From Trifolium pratense (lineage: Eukaryota; Streptophyta; Magnoliopsida; Fabales; Fabaceae): DNA of 64,000 bases. The notes beneath the pieces were generated by a model. It did no database searches. It saw only the letters and a list, made by a program, of their open reading frames with translations, and was not told the DNA's origin. How positions within the stretch are numbered: position 1 is the first letter of the stretch; each line of letters starts with the position of its first letter. This document shows positions 19,887 to 32,642 of this stretch, in pieces. The DNA lies in contig NC_060064.1 in NCBI RefSeq assembly GCF_020283565.1, positions 15,396,337 through 15,460,336 of the forward strand, given 5' to 3'. Position numbers and translations under genes: made by a program.

Positions 19887-21249
19887 AGACAACTAATTTT
19901 CTTTGACTTCTTTAGTATTCAAGCAATAAAAAATTGCCGTAAATTATTTAAGCAATGTTTGTCATCTATATCTATATCATTGTAATTATATAATATTGCA
20001 TGGTTCTTTTAGTGTAATTTTTTGTGTTGGACCATTTTATAGAGAATAAAAGATCTTACTTCAATTGGGTCTCTATGCTAATGAAGGGTGAAATTGCATG
20101 AATACTTTTATTTTTATGAAGGATATATGAATAAATTGTGAAGTTAGATAACCTTCTAATAGAAACATGTCATCTAAATATTTTGAGTACTATCCTTATT
20201 TTTTTAATCATTAATTTAGTCAAATAATTTAGTAATTAGAATTTCACTTTTTAAAATAAAATATAAATGACGCTTCAGGATTCAAATTTTAATTTCTATA
20301 TATTTTAAAAAAAACATGTGAAATCGTATAAATAAATTGTGAAGTTAGAGATAACATTCTCACAGAAACACAGCCTCTAAATATTTCGATTACTGTCCTT
20401 GATTTTTGTAATCATTAAATCTAATCATAGTAAAATATTAGAAAGAAAAAAACCATGAACTACTAGTTAGACTAGAGTTCAATATGTCCACATATTCGGC
20501 AAGTTGGATTACATTACAATAATCACCGACTGGAAACAGCACGCGAAAATAGTTGAGCACACGGAAAATCCACCAAATAAAATATTCCAATATATTAAAT
20601 TGAATAAAAAAATGGTAAATATTCTAATATACATATCTTATTTGAATATGAATATGTATCTGTATATTGAAATACTATTTATAAACATATTAAAATTATC
20701 CACTCAGCGTATTGATATATGTCTAAATAAAATACTTTATCCGATTTTAAATATAAGAGAAAATTTACTTTTTAAATTCATTGAGAATGTAATATATTTG
20801 AACCATATTATAAATTAGATATATTAGATTTTTAATAAATGTAAAAAATAATAGATAAAAAATATTCAACTAAAAAATAGTGTAAAAGCAAGTGCATGTA
20901 ACATGTTCCAAAAAATTTCACCAGTCACTAGAAACACTTTTTGTTTTCATCGTGGGTTGTGGTATGTCCATAGGCTAATATGTCCACGCCCATAGCACAC
21001 GCACAATGAAAGGGATACAAAGGTTCTTGACCCATTCATAACAGTGTGCTGTCTTTTATTGGAGGACTGGACCACCCCACTATCTTGTGTAAGTTGTGTG
21101 CTTAACGAGAAATGTCATAATCTATAATGCATCTGGATATGCTTGAGTAATAAATGCATGCGGTTACACGCTGTAATCGATTTCGGCCATTGATTTATTA
21201 TCGGACGGTTTATATTACATATATATTAAAATAATCTTGACTATTGATT
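19887..21249. other. Intergenic, no supportable gene
   Basis: AT-rich. The 104-codon frame at 20504-20818 is low-complexity and has no domain. 20280-20440 partially repeats 20120-20220 (AAATTGTGAAGTTAGA...), a short diverged duplication. Confidence 0.5.
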
Positions 21250-22269
21250 GACCACTACTAGAAAAAGTTCAAATACCGACGGAATTTAGAGACGGAATTT
21301 ATTTCTTCTCTATTAGAGACGAAATTAGAGACCGAAAAAAATAATCAGAGACGAAAAATAAAATATATGTACTAGTTACCGATGTTAGAGACGGAATATT
21401 CTGTCTCTAAATCATTCTGTCTCTAAATTCGTCTCTACTTGATTATTTATTTAATTATAAATAGAAAACAATAGTTGGAGACGGATTTTAGAGACAAACT
21501 TTAGCCGTGTCTAATGTTTTCCGTCTCTGTATCTGTCTCTAATTGGTCAGCTTGTTATTAAAATAGTCAAAATTTTGTTAGAGACGGAAAAGATCCGTCT
21601 CCGTATATTGTTGTCTATATTAAATTAACACAATACTATTTCATTTTGCGCCAATTTTTTGCCGCCTAGACATTTATTTAGAATTTTAAGAGATTTTTTC
21701 TTCATTGTCCAGCCAAACTAATTATATTATTTCATTAGACAAAATTATCATTTTTTTTTTAACCCTAAGTCACTTTTTGCCCACTTCACACCAGTCCACC
21801 GCTTCCTCTCGTTTTCACCCTTCACACCATTGCTCCGTCATGGCCATTATGTCAAGTTATCGCTCACTAATCCTCACTCTGTCAAGGTGTTTGTCTTGCA
21901 AAAATAAAAAAATACAACTTAGCGTCTGTCTTGTTAAATTCAAATATTTTCTTTTTCCTTTGTCCTAAATTATAAACGAAAAAATAAAAATCATACTTAT
22001 TAAGAAAAATTAAAGCATGATAATTTGGAGTATATTTTTGTATTTTTTTTAAAAATAATTTTATAGGAAGATATAAAAATAATTTTAATTGATTTTTCCA
22101 TTATCCTTTGTATTCCCTCTCAGACAAGTGAAATGTTGAAAACAAAGGGATAATTGAAAACAAAGAAACTTTTAATATAATAATAATAATAATTAATAAT
22201 TAATAATTAATAATAATAATAATAATAACAGAGGAATAATTCTATAAAAAAAAAGAGAGAGAGATAATT

Positions 22270-22489
22270 GAAAACAAAGAAAGTCTTAAAGGAGGGAACC
22301 GAAATTTTCATTCCCTCTGTTATCTCCCTCAAATATTTTCCCCTTTTTATTTCAGTCAAAAACAAAAACTATCATACTTCTATCTCTCGCAGCCCCATGT
22401 CTATCATCGCCGCCGTAGATACTCTCATCGCCTCCCTGCTCTTCATCGTAGGTTTCACTGCTCTCTTTCGCTCTTTCTCTCCCTCTACA

Positions 22490-22520
<31 letters not shown>

Positions 22521-22600
22521 GTGTGTTAGTCGCAATTTGGATGTGGATTCTTCAACTGTTAATTGATTTTTGTCTTCAATTTCTGGATTTATGTTAATTT
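22270..22600 (+). other. Interior of CACTA element resembling a captured leader/exon
   Basis: C/T-rich sequence with a short open frame (about 22398-22593) and a (CT)n run, ending in sequence that reads like a 5' UTR-intron boundary. It could be the element's own first exon or a captured host fragment. No domain is recognised. Confidence 0.3.
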
Positions 22601-23893
22601 TTTGATATTTTGATTACTATGATTTAGGATTTTGAGTTTATGTGTTCAATTTATGTATTCTTCATTTTAGGGTTTGATTCATGGGTTCTTTCTGGTTAAT
22701 CTTTTTAGTTAGGTTTTTGAGTTCAATTGAATTTAGTACCACCATACATAACACATGAACCTCAACTCTCCCATTATATATTAAACATCACTTGTGCTGT
22801 GAGATGTTGTCTTCAATTTCTCTTAAATTGTTTTATTTTAAGAGTTAAGACTAAGATATTTGCTAATCTAAAAATGCAGAATGTAAAATTTTTATACTTG
22901 AACTGTTGAGTATAATTTACGTCTTACTTTCAGAATGAAATTTTGACTAAGATATACAAGACCTGTATTAGATGGTATACAATAAGAAAGATTATGACAA
23001 AAATGCAGAATGTGAAAACAAAGTCCATGTAGACCCTTGAAACCTCCAATTTAAAAATGACATACAACTATAAAGAAAAGGGTTGGAGCATATATGTTCA
23101 CTTAAAGCCAAGGGACTTTCATGAACATAACTTAGGTTCAGCCACCACATATCAGTCCTAGTGTTTCCTTGTTTAATTGCTGATTTTTTTTTTATAGCAA
23201 ATCCATGACCTGGAATGCCATATCAGTCATTTTTTAGATTGATCTGTCATGTATGTCACTTTTTAGTTTATGAGTATTTTATTTGATTGGTTTTGATTCT
23301 ATTTTTGAGCAGTTTATCCAAGGTTAAGTTAATGTCCGAGCCTCAAAAGCTACCAATAGAAGAAAAAAGAGTTCACATATCCCTTGCTTAGCTACAAGTA
23401 ATTGGTAACTTATTGCAAGAGTGATTGTTTATACTTCGGTTACCATGTCATTCAAAATAGTTTTACAATTTTAATTTCGGCTTTGGCTCAACAATCAACA
23501 TGTATATGATTTTGTTGTTGTGCTTGATATTCCACTTGATTTTAGAAGAGCAAATGTAATTGAGTCATAGTAACTTATCAATGATGTGTTATTATGGTTG
23601 TGTTCACTTGAATTTTAATGGATTACATTTAGCCTTTTTTTTTTTGGGGTATATGTTGTCTACAAGAAATTATGTTTAGTATGTGTATCTAATGCTATAT
23701 TATGGTTATATTTCTTTTATTAGTTTCTTGGTTCTGTTCTAAGTTAGTTTCTATTGATTATTAAATAAAAATGTGTATGAAACGAGGCTTGTGAACTTGA
23801 ATTAGTTTACATGATTTATGTTTGAAATTACATAGAATTATATCCATATATGTTTGAAATTGCATCTTATTGTAATTTTTCTGATACTTTCAG

Positions 23894-24375
23894 CTTCGAA
23901 CCCGAATCTACAGTGAGGGGTGCTATTACGAAAATCTTCAAAGAAAATTTTCAAGGTGCATGGTCATGTTGGAGTGCTGTTGATTCAACCACACGAGATT
24001 TTTGGTTTGAAGACTTTAAGGTCATTTTATTAAGTAATTGAGGTGTGTTGGTTGTGTTTCATTATGGGATCCAATTGATAATCTTGTTTATTTTTTCATT
24101 GAGGATTTCTTATATATATATATATATAGGCTATGCTTGTCATATTACAGATTGTGTTTATATGCTATTAAATTTATCGTTGTTTCTATTGGAGTGTAGA
24201 TTTGTATATATGCTATTAAAATTGTATACAGGCTATGCTTATCATATTACAGATTGTGTTTGCAACTTTTACACTACTATTTGTATTGTTTGTTTGTAGG
24301 CCAAATACAAATGGCTTGAAAAGGATGAAGCTAGCATTGAAAAAGCTTTAATAGTAGGGGAACATTGGCCCTGAA
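23894..24375 (+). pseudogene. Plant transposase-like fragment inside CACTA
   Basis: The first block (23894-24020) encodes WSCWSAV and FWFEDFK-type sequence that resembles the plant Ptta/En/Spm transposase family (Transposase_24) pattern of WxxW followed by WFxxF. After a 280-bp gap ending in TTTGTAG, 24301 onward encodes AKYKWLEKDE, the expected continuation, but the two blocks do not join in frame with a GT-AG intron and the second soon hits a stop. I read it as a decayed transposase remnant. Confidence 0.6.
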
Positions 24376-25134
24376 AATTGCTTTGTTCAAGGTTTGTAGT
24401 GGTAAAGATAAAGGTGAATGGATTGATGAAGATAAGTTAAAAGAATTAAGGGATCAATGGAACGGTGAAACTTGGCAAATGGATTGATGGATTGATGGAT
24501 GATGAAGATGATGTGTTGGATGATGAAGCTTAGCTTTAGTTACTTTCTTTTATGTATTTTTGTTAAATCAATTATATGAATTTTTGTGTCTTTGACAATT
24601 TTAGGTTTGATATTATATTTAGTGCAGTAGTGGTGCACTTGATACTTTGTAAGAATGACATACATTTGGTGTCAATCGAAATTTGATTTTCTCACATTCT
24701 AGAATTATATAAATTATATATAGTAGATAAAAATTAATATTTGAAAAATTGTATAAGCATTTAATTGCTAAATAAGAAAATAAAAAAAAAAACTTTATAG
24801 AGACGGAAAATGTGTTTTGTCAATATGGAGACGGAATTTTTGAGACAGAATTATTTGAATTTAGAGATGGACAATTCTGTCTCCTTTAGAGACGGATTTA
24901 TTATGTTTTGAATTCAATGTTTAGAGACGGATGTTTATTTGATAGTGACAGATAAATTCTGTCTCCAATCAGAGACAGAATATAAAATCCGTCTCTGATA
25001 GTTTAGAGACGAGGAAATTAAAGACAGAATCAAATCGGTCTCTAATTCTGTCTCTAACATGCTTAGTGACGGAATATTGGCATTTTAGAGACAGATTTTG
25101 CCCGTCGGTATTTAAGATTTTTCTAGTAGTGGAC

Positions 25135-27299
25135 ATCCAACGGCTGCTGCTGTAACTGCGTACGAAATCTGCTTCCATCTATAATCTATGCAATACAACA
25201 TGAATTAGTACTATTGGATTGGATTAAAAGGAAAAAAAAAGAATTAGCTAGCATTGTTATAAAAAAGGATGAATTAACACTTGCCCTAAAAAAGAATTGT
25301 TGTGCGCGTTTTAAAATTTTATTGTAAGTTACAAATTAAGTTTGACTTTTGTGAAAAATGTCAGTAGTGTTAAGCAAAATACAAGACACTTTAAAATTAT
25401 ATTTCGGAGTGATTTCGCCACCTCCAAGATATTAGGCGCTTGGACATAACAAGTACATAAAATGCAGGGCATTTTGGCAACACCATGGGGCGCTAGGGGC
25501 CTGGTTTAGGGCCGCATTTTGCTCATTTTATGTGCCATATTTAATTTATTTTGTGTCGTTTGACAGGTAAGAGCTGATTCTTAAAAGAGGAAATTAGAGA
25601 GACAAAGAAAGAAAATTCTTATGGGATCAAATTTAATCATTGAGTATCCTTTAGGGTTTTAAAGTACACACAACAAATCGCTTGGAGGAGGTTCATGTTG
25701 AGTTTCTTACTTAAAAATAATAGTTTATTTTAACTAACTCGCATGCCTGCTACTAGTCCCTTCTCGTTCTTGTTGTATTTTTCAGCAAATTAAACAGCAC
25801 GAACCAATTTAAAAGATAAAATTTAAAACACCAATTCAATCCGATTAAAATAGCGGATTGATGGCCCGTCCCAACAAACTCAACTTATTTTGCCACCCTA
25901 GCTGAAAGGAGTACTAAAGAAATAATGGTTATGACATTGTGATTTATATAAAGGAGTGGTTACTAACAAGTCATATATCAATTCTATCTACCTGTCTCAG
26001 TTCATAGTGCCCACACAATGCACCTGTGCTTAATATAAAGAGGCTCAATTATTGCAGCCGAAACCTAAACAGTATATTCACATTTTGACAATCTTATAAG
26101 TGGCTCTTTATTAATTCTCCTTTTTTCATTTTTTTTATAAAATCAAGACTTGAGCATGTTTGTTTTAGATTTTAAAAAAGTATTTTTCTTTGTACTTTTA
26201 AATAATATTTTTATAATATATTTTTATGAATTAATTTTTATAATATTATTTTAAATTTATCTTTTTATAAATTAAAAAAGTGATTTTAATATTCAGTAAT
26301 TTAAATATTCATATTAGAGATTTTAACTTCACAAAAAATTACAAATTTTTAAAAAGTATATCTCTCAAAATAAATAATACACTTTAAAAAATTGAAAAAA
26401 GAAAAACAAAGGACCCCATATTAACTGACTTTTTAATATGTGTGAATTTGTATAATTTTAGTTATTTTGTAGTACTAAATAATCAAGTTGCAATTAACTA
26501 GTCTACTTGTAACACAAACACAAAGTCTTGATTCTTTATGATTAGTTAATGCCCTGAAAATATTAGAAAACACCATTGAATGCATGCACAATGGCAAAAG
26601 CAAGGTGTGTGTCCCCATTGTCCTTACGTAGTAGTCCACCACATGGATTTGTCCACTCCACTGCCCTCAAATAAGGCAAGTAACTTGACAAACCAAAGCA
26701 TATATATATGCCTTTCAAAGTGGGTTGTATATCTCTCTCTCACATTCGATATGGATTAAAAAAAAAAGTGACCGGAGGTGAATCATAACTATTAGATAAA
26801 TCTTTTAATTATTACATAATATGTATAAGTGAAGCAAATTATTCATCATTCACAAACTTGTTTTTACAATTAAATTAATAAGTTTCATTATTTTGATCTA
26901 ATAGTAAAATTTCTTGATCTAATAGTAAAAATAAATTTATGTATAATGAAAGACGTATCACGCATATGCATCATAGACTTTATCTTAAATATTGGTATTT
27001 GGTGATTTTTTTGGGTACAATACTTGTGATTTTTATTGGTGGGTCTTATGATAAAAGATGGTAAGAGTGTATATATTAATTAAAGATCGCACACTTAATT
27101 TATAAGAAAAATGACATAAATATTTTGTTGAAGCAAAAAAAAAAAATGAAATAAATATAACCGATGGTTAAATGCAGAAAGCAGCGTATAGTTGGAGAAC
27201 GTGAAGATATGAACAGAAATGTTGATAAGCAAACCAGAAAATGTTGCTACAAATATCAGAAAATTTTAAACTGAGAAAATGTTGCAAAAATAACAAATT
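25135..27299. other. Intergenic, no supportable gene
   Basis: AT-rich. 25436-25540 is a GC-richer patch with a loose inverted pair (CATAAAATGC...GCATTTTGCTCATTTTATG) that could be an old MITE. Nothing coding is seen. Confidence 0.45.
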
Positions 27300-27324
27300 T
27301 GCGGTGAGCGTGGATCGAACACGC

Positions 27325-27367
<43 letters not shown>

Positions 27368-27372
27368 CCCAC
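27300..27372 (-). tRNA. tRNA-Phe (GAA)
   Basis: A 73-nt cloverleaf without intron. Anticodon GAA is complementary to 27337-27339. The D-arm region (AGCTCAGTTGGGAGAGC) and T-loop (GTTCGATCC) contain good internal A and B boxes. A T-run on the minus strand just downstream (complement of 27286-27290) is a Pol III terminator. The acceptor starts GTGGGGA where the common plant tRNA-Phe, as I recall it, starts GCGGGGA; this makes a U2-G71 wobble and leaves folding intact. Confidence 0.96.
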
Positions 27373-27620
27373 ATGTTGTATAATTTTTCATGTTTATAAT
27401 TATACTCATTTGCATTTTAGGCTAAATAACTACTCCTACATATGTGCATAAATACATACTATGCTAGAGCATTTAATCGAGCTATTTACAGGTAAATTAT
27501 GATAAAGAACAGTAATATTTTACTTTAGACTTTAGAAAAATGAATTTTAAAATTATTACTGAATTAAAAAATTACATATATAGTTTCTCTTTTATAAATA
27601 TAGACAATTTTTTATTTTTT

Positions 27621-27784
27621 TATTTTCACCACCGGTATCCGGCTTACTGGACCACCTAATTTGGTTCGGAGGTTAGTTCTGGCATCAATTTGTTCCAATC
27701 CCCTCCCGATCACAGTTATGGGGATCGAACTGTGGTCCTCCCTACCAAGTTCAGCGTCAATCACTCCTAGATCAACTAAATGAC
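27621..27784 (-). mobile_element. SINE, family A, copy 1
   Basis: On the minus strand a tRNA-like head with B-box-like GTTCGATCCCC is followed by a body ending TGGTGAAAAT and an A-rich tail. Same family as 53234-53393 and 61431-61645. The 5' head is slightly diverged. Confidence 0.8.
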
Positions 27785-28690
27785 AATTTTATTAATGCTA
27801 TTTGTCACTTGTTAGACTACATGGGGAAAAAGATACACCCAAATCACCAATAATATTAAAAATACACCCAACCAAATCACCAATAATACAAGATTTGTCC
27901 AAGATATCATGATAATATGCATGTTCCTAAACACCCAGCAAAGCCAACACTTGACCATAGAAAAAGCATACCATATACCCAAGAATATATTGTAAATCAT
28001 AATATAGTAGTCTTAACCTATCTATGGATCCTAGCCACATCCATTGTATGACTTTTCCATGTGTTATCATAATTTCTATATGGTTTTAATCAAATAAGTC
28101 TCCAAATTGTGTTTTGTTAAATTACTACTTGTTAAGTTTCGAGGGAAGCCTAAAAACTCAGGAGATCGTCACATTTGACTAAGAGCTACACAATTGATTT
28201 GGACACTTAGAGAGTTATTGCGCATACCAAATTGGTTCATGGTATTTGCTTCAAATTATTTCCCTTGGAATAGTTACATGTTTACAGTTAAGATTATGAT
28301 TTGAGCATAAGATTCCTTTGCAACACATTATAGTGATTTGATTTTTTTTGTTGACAAAATCATAGTGATTTGATAATAAACTCATATGAGTCACATCCAC
28401 AACAGCTTCAAAGAGTTTGTGTGGCTTGCTTTTAAGACTTTAAGCTGATTTTTGTTGGTTCTAGTGCATGCCACAAGACAAATAAAATTCAATCTAATCT
28501 ATTAGTAATTTCTTTGTTTCATCTTTTGACTTTAACGTTAATACTAAGCATTAGGTAGGTATGAGACAAAATTAGTCAAGACATGGTTCCGTTATAGTAA
28601 TTGTGTCACACATTTCCTGCTTTCTAGACTCCAATCTCAGAGGTCTAGATGTTTAAAACTAATTTTATGAATATGTTATTTAAACTGACA
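27785..28690. other. Intergenic, no supportable gene
   Basis: AT-rich sequence. 27821-27895 holds two near copies of a 'cacccaa(c)caaatcaccaataat' motif. Nothing coding. Confidence 0.45.
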
Positions 28691-28708
28691 GATCTTATAT
28701 TAACAGTT

Positions 28709-28842
28709 TTTTTTTTTTTTTTGAAGAAACTAAATTAGCCCACCCAAATTGGCGCCAGAGAATCGAACCTCAGACCTCAAGAGGAGCACACTCTCAAGTC
28801 TCAAGCCAATACCAATGCACCAACCCAAGTGGGTTGTATCTC
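28709..28842 (-). mobile_element. SINE, family B
   Basis: Minus strand: tRNA-related head (GGTTGGTGCATTGGT as A-box region, GGTTCGATTC as B box), short body, then a run of A. Perfect 12-bp target duplications ATATTAACAGTT lie at 28697-28708 and 28843-28854. Confidence 0.9.
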
Positions 28843-29169
28843 ATATTAACAGTTGAGATCATCGACCGCGTGTATATCAGGGTCTAGAGTTTCTTACTCG
28901 TAAGAAACTTTGTAGACATATATACACAACAGTTGCAGAAACTATTATGCAGATCATTAATCAAAATATGTTTACTAGCTAGCATTTGTACAAAATATCC
29001 TTTTCATCTTTGTTAATTTATGAGTAAACCAAATAGTGTGCTATTCCCATAAAAATCATGAATAGAAACCCTCCAAGACTAGAATTTGTATTTATTTACA
29101 ATTGGGAAAGCAATAGAACCAAAATACTAAAAACAAAAATCACCACAAATAATTGATCTTTGGAACTAA

Positions 29170-32100
29170 CTAACTACTATCAACAGTGTTTTGATCCAAG
29201 CTCAAAGAAGGTGTGGATTCAGCATTTTCGTTGTCAGAATCGGAGCTAGCAGTATCCATCTCCTTCCCTGGACTGTCAATTTGGTCGCATTCAACAACTT
29301 CATTGTTGTAATTTCCAAAATCATGACACCTATCCGAAGGTGTTAAGGCTTCTTTCTTGACAACATTAAACACAATCCCGTTATGAATCTTTTCCGTCTG
29401 CAAAAGATCACCTTCGTTTATCACAATGCTAGATCCACTCGCAACCCTGTTGTCGATTTCCTTCTGCTCAGATTCTGAGTTCCTATTTGGTCCTGTGTGT
29501 CTGAAACTATGATACTGAAAATCACGAGGGCTAGCATGCGCCACCACGCCTCTATTTATTTCGGTATCAACGACCTCTAAGTTTTGGAGAAAGTCGACGA
29601 ACATATTTGCTGAAGCGGTTCTCATCAAAGGGCCACCAGATCTTGTCCAAGATATTGATTCAACATTTTCAGAGTCACTGCCAATGGCTTGATGCAATGA
29701 AGAAGCAGCATCCGTAAGGTCTTCAAGAGAACTTGCCGAATTCTCTCGTGCCATGCAATTCCAAGAAGGAATTCTTCTTGAAGCGCTGAATCTGACAGTA
29801 CTTGACAAACCATGAGAGGCAGAAGCAGTTCTCTCAGAAATTCGTTTTAGTCTTCTCATATTATTGACATGTGCTACAGATTCGTCAAGAGCAAGCTCAA
29901 TTTCACAATTTGCTTTTATGGCTGAAAGCTTCTCCCAGCTACATCTTCTGCCTTGGTTGGCTGCTTTTTGAAGCTCTCCTAAAGAAGGGTTTTGTATAAT
30001 CTTTAAGTACTGAAACAAAGACATGTCAAAATTTCACAAGTTAATCACTTATGCAATGAATTATTCATAGTAAATAAAACATAAATAAATTCCTAAACCC
30101 TATAAAGCACCGACACATGACGCGACACCGATACGTCGACACTCGACACTGGTAAAATAATTTGAGAAAATGCATAATTGAATGTAAACATAATGTCGGC
30201 GTCAGACACTGGACACATGTTTGATCATAAGTGTCTGTGCTACATACCGTAAACCTTTTGCAAATATTTATGATTATGTAGAACATTGTTATTTCAACAA
30301 AGTTTTGTGTTCAAAAGCTTGATGTTAACAATTTAAACTTCTTCACATTAATATCTAGCTGATTTTTTTTATTAATTAAAAATAAATATGCAGCTGATAT
30401 TTAAATAAGGCACATACCTGAGCAACGGTAGCAGGCATAACAATAGTGACATCACCTTCCCATTCTTGAGCAAACAGTTTGGCAAGTCCACCTAAGGGAA
30501 AGCCAAGTTCCAGTACTTGATTGCACCTATGTTTCACCTCCAACACCACAAGGTGAGCAAGCTGCACAAGCAAAAACCATATTGGATACAGGCCTTGTTC
30601 GGATAAGCAACTTAATTAAGTTCTTGTGATATAAGTGCTCATGTATAAGTTATTTCTATAATAGAAGATAAAATAAAGTCAAATTGTTTTCATATGAGTT
30701 ATAAGCTTTTTTCATAAGCTATCCTTGAGAGCTTATAGAAAGAAGCTGAAAACAACTTATGAGCATGTCATAAGCTGTTTTCATAAGCGAAACAGACTCA
30801 CAAGTGCTTATAGCAAAGCAATAGATAAACTCAAATAAGTCAATCAAATAGACCAAAAATTGATCAGGAATAGAAATATTACGGGATACTAACATAATGA
30901 ATATCCAATTGTTAACATGTGTGATGCCTTACAAATGATTATTTACAACTATCAGTGGATGCAACCATTTTTCCAATCATACAAGGGCCAGGGGGATAAA
31001 TAAACACTTAAATCACATGGCATAATTTGAATTTAGTAATCATCTATATGCAGTTATTATTCTGAATGAAAAGAATACTTGTCAATGTTGTCATTGTAAT
31101 AAATGGTCACCAATGCCATATAAAGCATAAATGAGCATATGAATGTACTATGCATTTTCTTTGAACAAAGGTTTAAGAAGATAAATATATGTATGTTACC
31201 TTGGCAGCAAAATTGCCTCCATAAGTTCTTACAAACTCCTTCAATCTCAACAATGGTGCAATGTGAGGGTTGGCCTGACTGACGATGAAATGATTGACAT
31301 TGAATAGCTCTTTCAACTGCATCATAGGTAAATCAATCTCTAAGCTACCGTCCCTCCACCGGCGTGACGGTGTGGAGCCTTCTTCAGGACCTAGATTAAA
31401 AGGAGGATGGTAAGGAACAATATCTCCGCTTCTATTCTTTGCCATCAATTCTTGAGCTTCAAAAAGGCCAGGGAATGCACAAGAAGCGGTTACAGCACTC
31501 CATATAACCACGTGAGGTGACGTCAAGTAGTTAAGACATCTAGGAGGTTCATGTTTCCTTGGGGAGCAAACCGTAATTCCAAGAACTCTACCTGTCATAT
31601 CATAAGCTTCTTGAAATGTAAGATTATTTGTTAAATGCCTCAACAACATTTGCAACTGCCTGATCTCATGAACAGCTCCGCGCATTGCGACCCTCTTGAC
31701 AACCGCGAAAATTCCACCCATTTGATCGAAAAATTGCAATGAATGCAACGAATCCTCGAAGAAACTCTGAAGTTCTCGCCATGGCCTAGTGGCAACAATA
31801 GCACACATAATGGATCCAACGCTTGAACCAGCAACTATCCTAGGCAAGAGTCTATGTTTTACCAGTGTTTTAACTACACCAACATGAAAAGCTCCAAGAG
31901 AAGCACCACCACTTAAAAGCAAAGCTGTTCTCCCAAAAGCATGTCTAGTTTCATGCATGAAAGCATGCTTTTCTTCCAACGATAGCTCCTCAGAATCCGA
32001 ATCGCAAACCATCTTCAACTGTGTTGATACCTCATCAAGGTACTCCTTGATTAATTTAGGCACTTGAAGCCTACCCTTATGTAGTTCAGGGTTACACATA

Positions 32101-32624
32101 TTGCCTAAATTTCGAACAAGATCAGCACGCATACAAAACATAATATCTCTAAGAGATCCCTCTTGTCGACGGTGACGAAGCTCTTGAAGTTTGTTCCTCA
32201 CCAATTCAACATCATAAAGATCCGATTCATTCATCTTTGGTGTCAATTTATCAAGCATCATAGCACCATGAGCCCATTCATCATAAGTCAAAGCACTTCT
32301 CATCATATTTCTCCAAAATTTTCTCCTATATGCCATTTCAGCCCTAACTTTCACATTCGTGTAACGTTTCAACAATATAGCAACTATTGTCATCATTGCT
32401 AATATCCCTTGTGGGTTTCTTGGATGAAACCATGATAAAAAGGGTTTCAATTTCAACACCCCTTTAAACTTATACAAGAACCCTAACAACAATTGAAATA
32501 TTTGATACCTCAAATGTGACATTGATTTGCAGAATAGAACCCTAAAAGCAATTGTCTTACCAAGAATGTCTGAAGGACCAATCGGAAAATGATCTACACT
32601 AGCTTCATTACTAATATGATCCAT
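29170..32624 (-). CDS. SDP1: SDP1-type patatin-domain triacylglycerol lipase
   Basis: Three coding exons on the minus strand: 32624-31200, 30561-30418 and 30009-29170, joined at codon boundaries (AAG|GT, CAG|GT donors), giving about 802 residues, close to Arabidopsis SDP1 (about 825). The N-terminal membrane-associated DUF3336-type region precedes a patatin domain: GGASLGA oxyanion loop, GSSVG with nucleophile Ser268, and DG with Asp425 completing the Ser-Asp dyad. The stretch spanning exons 1-3 (AAKLAHL...[26 protein letters not shown] in sense) is the conserved SDP1 signature. The frame is open for six more codons to a TTG, but the ATG at 32624 starts MDHISNEAS, as in the family. The product hydrolyses oil-body triacylglycerol during seedling growth; location on the lipid droplet surface is from family knowledge. 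The C-terminal tail is Ser/Asp-rich. Both introns carry MITEs. Confidence 0.95.
30097..30248. mobile_element. MITE of the CTATGAAGCAC family in SDP1 intron 2
   Basis: Starts CCTATAAAGCACCGACAC and ends GTGTCTGTGCTACATA, with an internal AATAATTTGAGAAAATGCATAATT stretch shared with copies at 39613, 57637 and 61007. Non-coding and well inside the intron. Confidence 0.75.
30588..30855. mobile_element. MITE-like repeat in SDP1 intron 1
   Basis: The terminus GGCCTTGTTCGGATAAGCAAC, with internal repeats of CATAAGCT(G/A)TTTTCATAAGC in both orientations, resembles an abundant legume MITE (recognised by style only). It lies between exons 1 and 2. Confidence 0.5.
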
Positions 32625-32642
32625 TTTTTCTACCTTGATCAA

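Larger units (their letters stand above)
21253..25131. mobile_element. CACTA (En/Spm, CMC) DNA transposon, non-autonomous
   Basis: Ends CACTACTAGAAAAA and its exact complement TTTTTCTAGTAGTG, flanked by the 3-bp target duplication GAC (21250-21252 and 25132-25134). Both termini (about 21275-21605 and 24800-25105) carry arrays of AGAGACGGA and its complement, the subterminal transposase-binding repeats typical of the superfamily. The interior is 3.2 kb with a decayed transposase-like piece and otherwise non-coding sequence, including a CT microsatellite (22491-22514). No full transposase is present, so mobility would need a partner. Confidence 0.93.

Noticed and set aside
20504..20818. Small gene in AT-rich DNA
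   Set aside because: Composition is only A/T-rich codons (Ile, Asn, Tyr, Lys); no motif, promoter or relative in the window.
22268..22597. Independent gene inside the CACTA element
   Set aside because: A low-complexity CT-rich frame without a domain; better explained as interior sequence of the transposon.
23894..24375. Functional two-exon transposase fragment
   Set aside because: The GT-AG intron that looks plausible joins the blocks out of frame and a stop follows; called a relic.
32625..32642. Extending SDP1 six codons upstream
   Set aside because: The upstream codon is TTG, not ATG; the ATG at 32624 gives MDHISNEAS, the usual family start.
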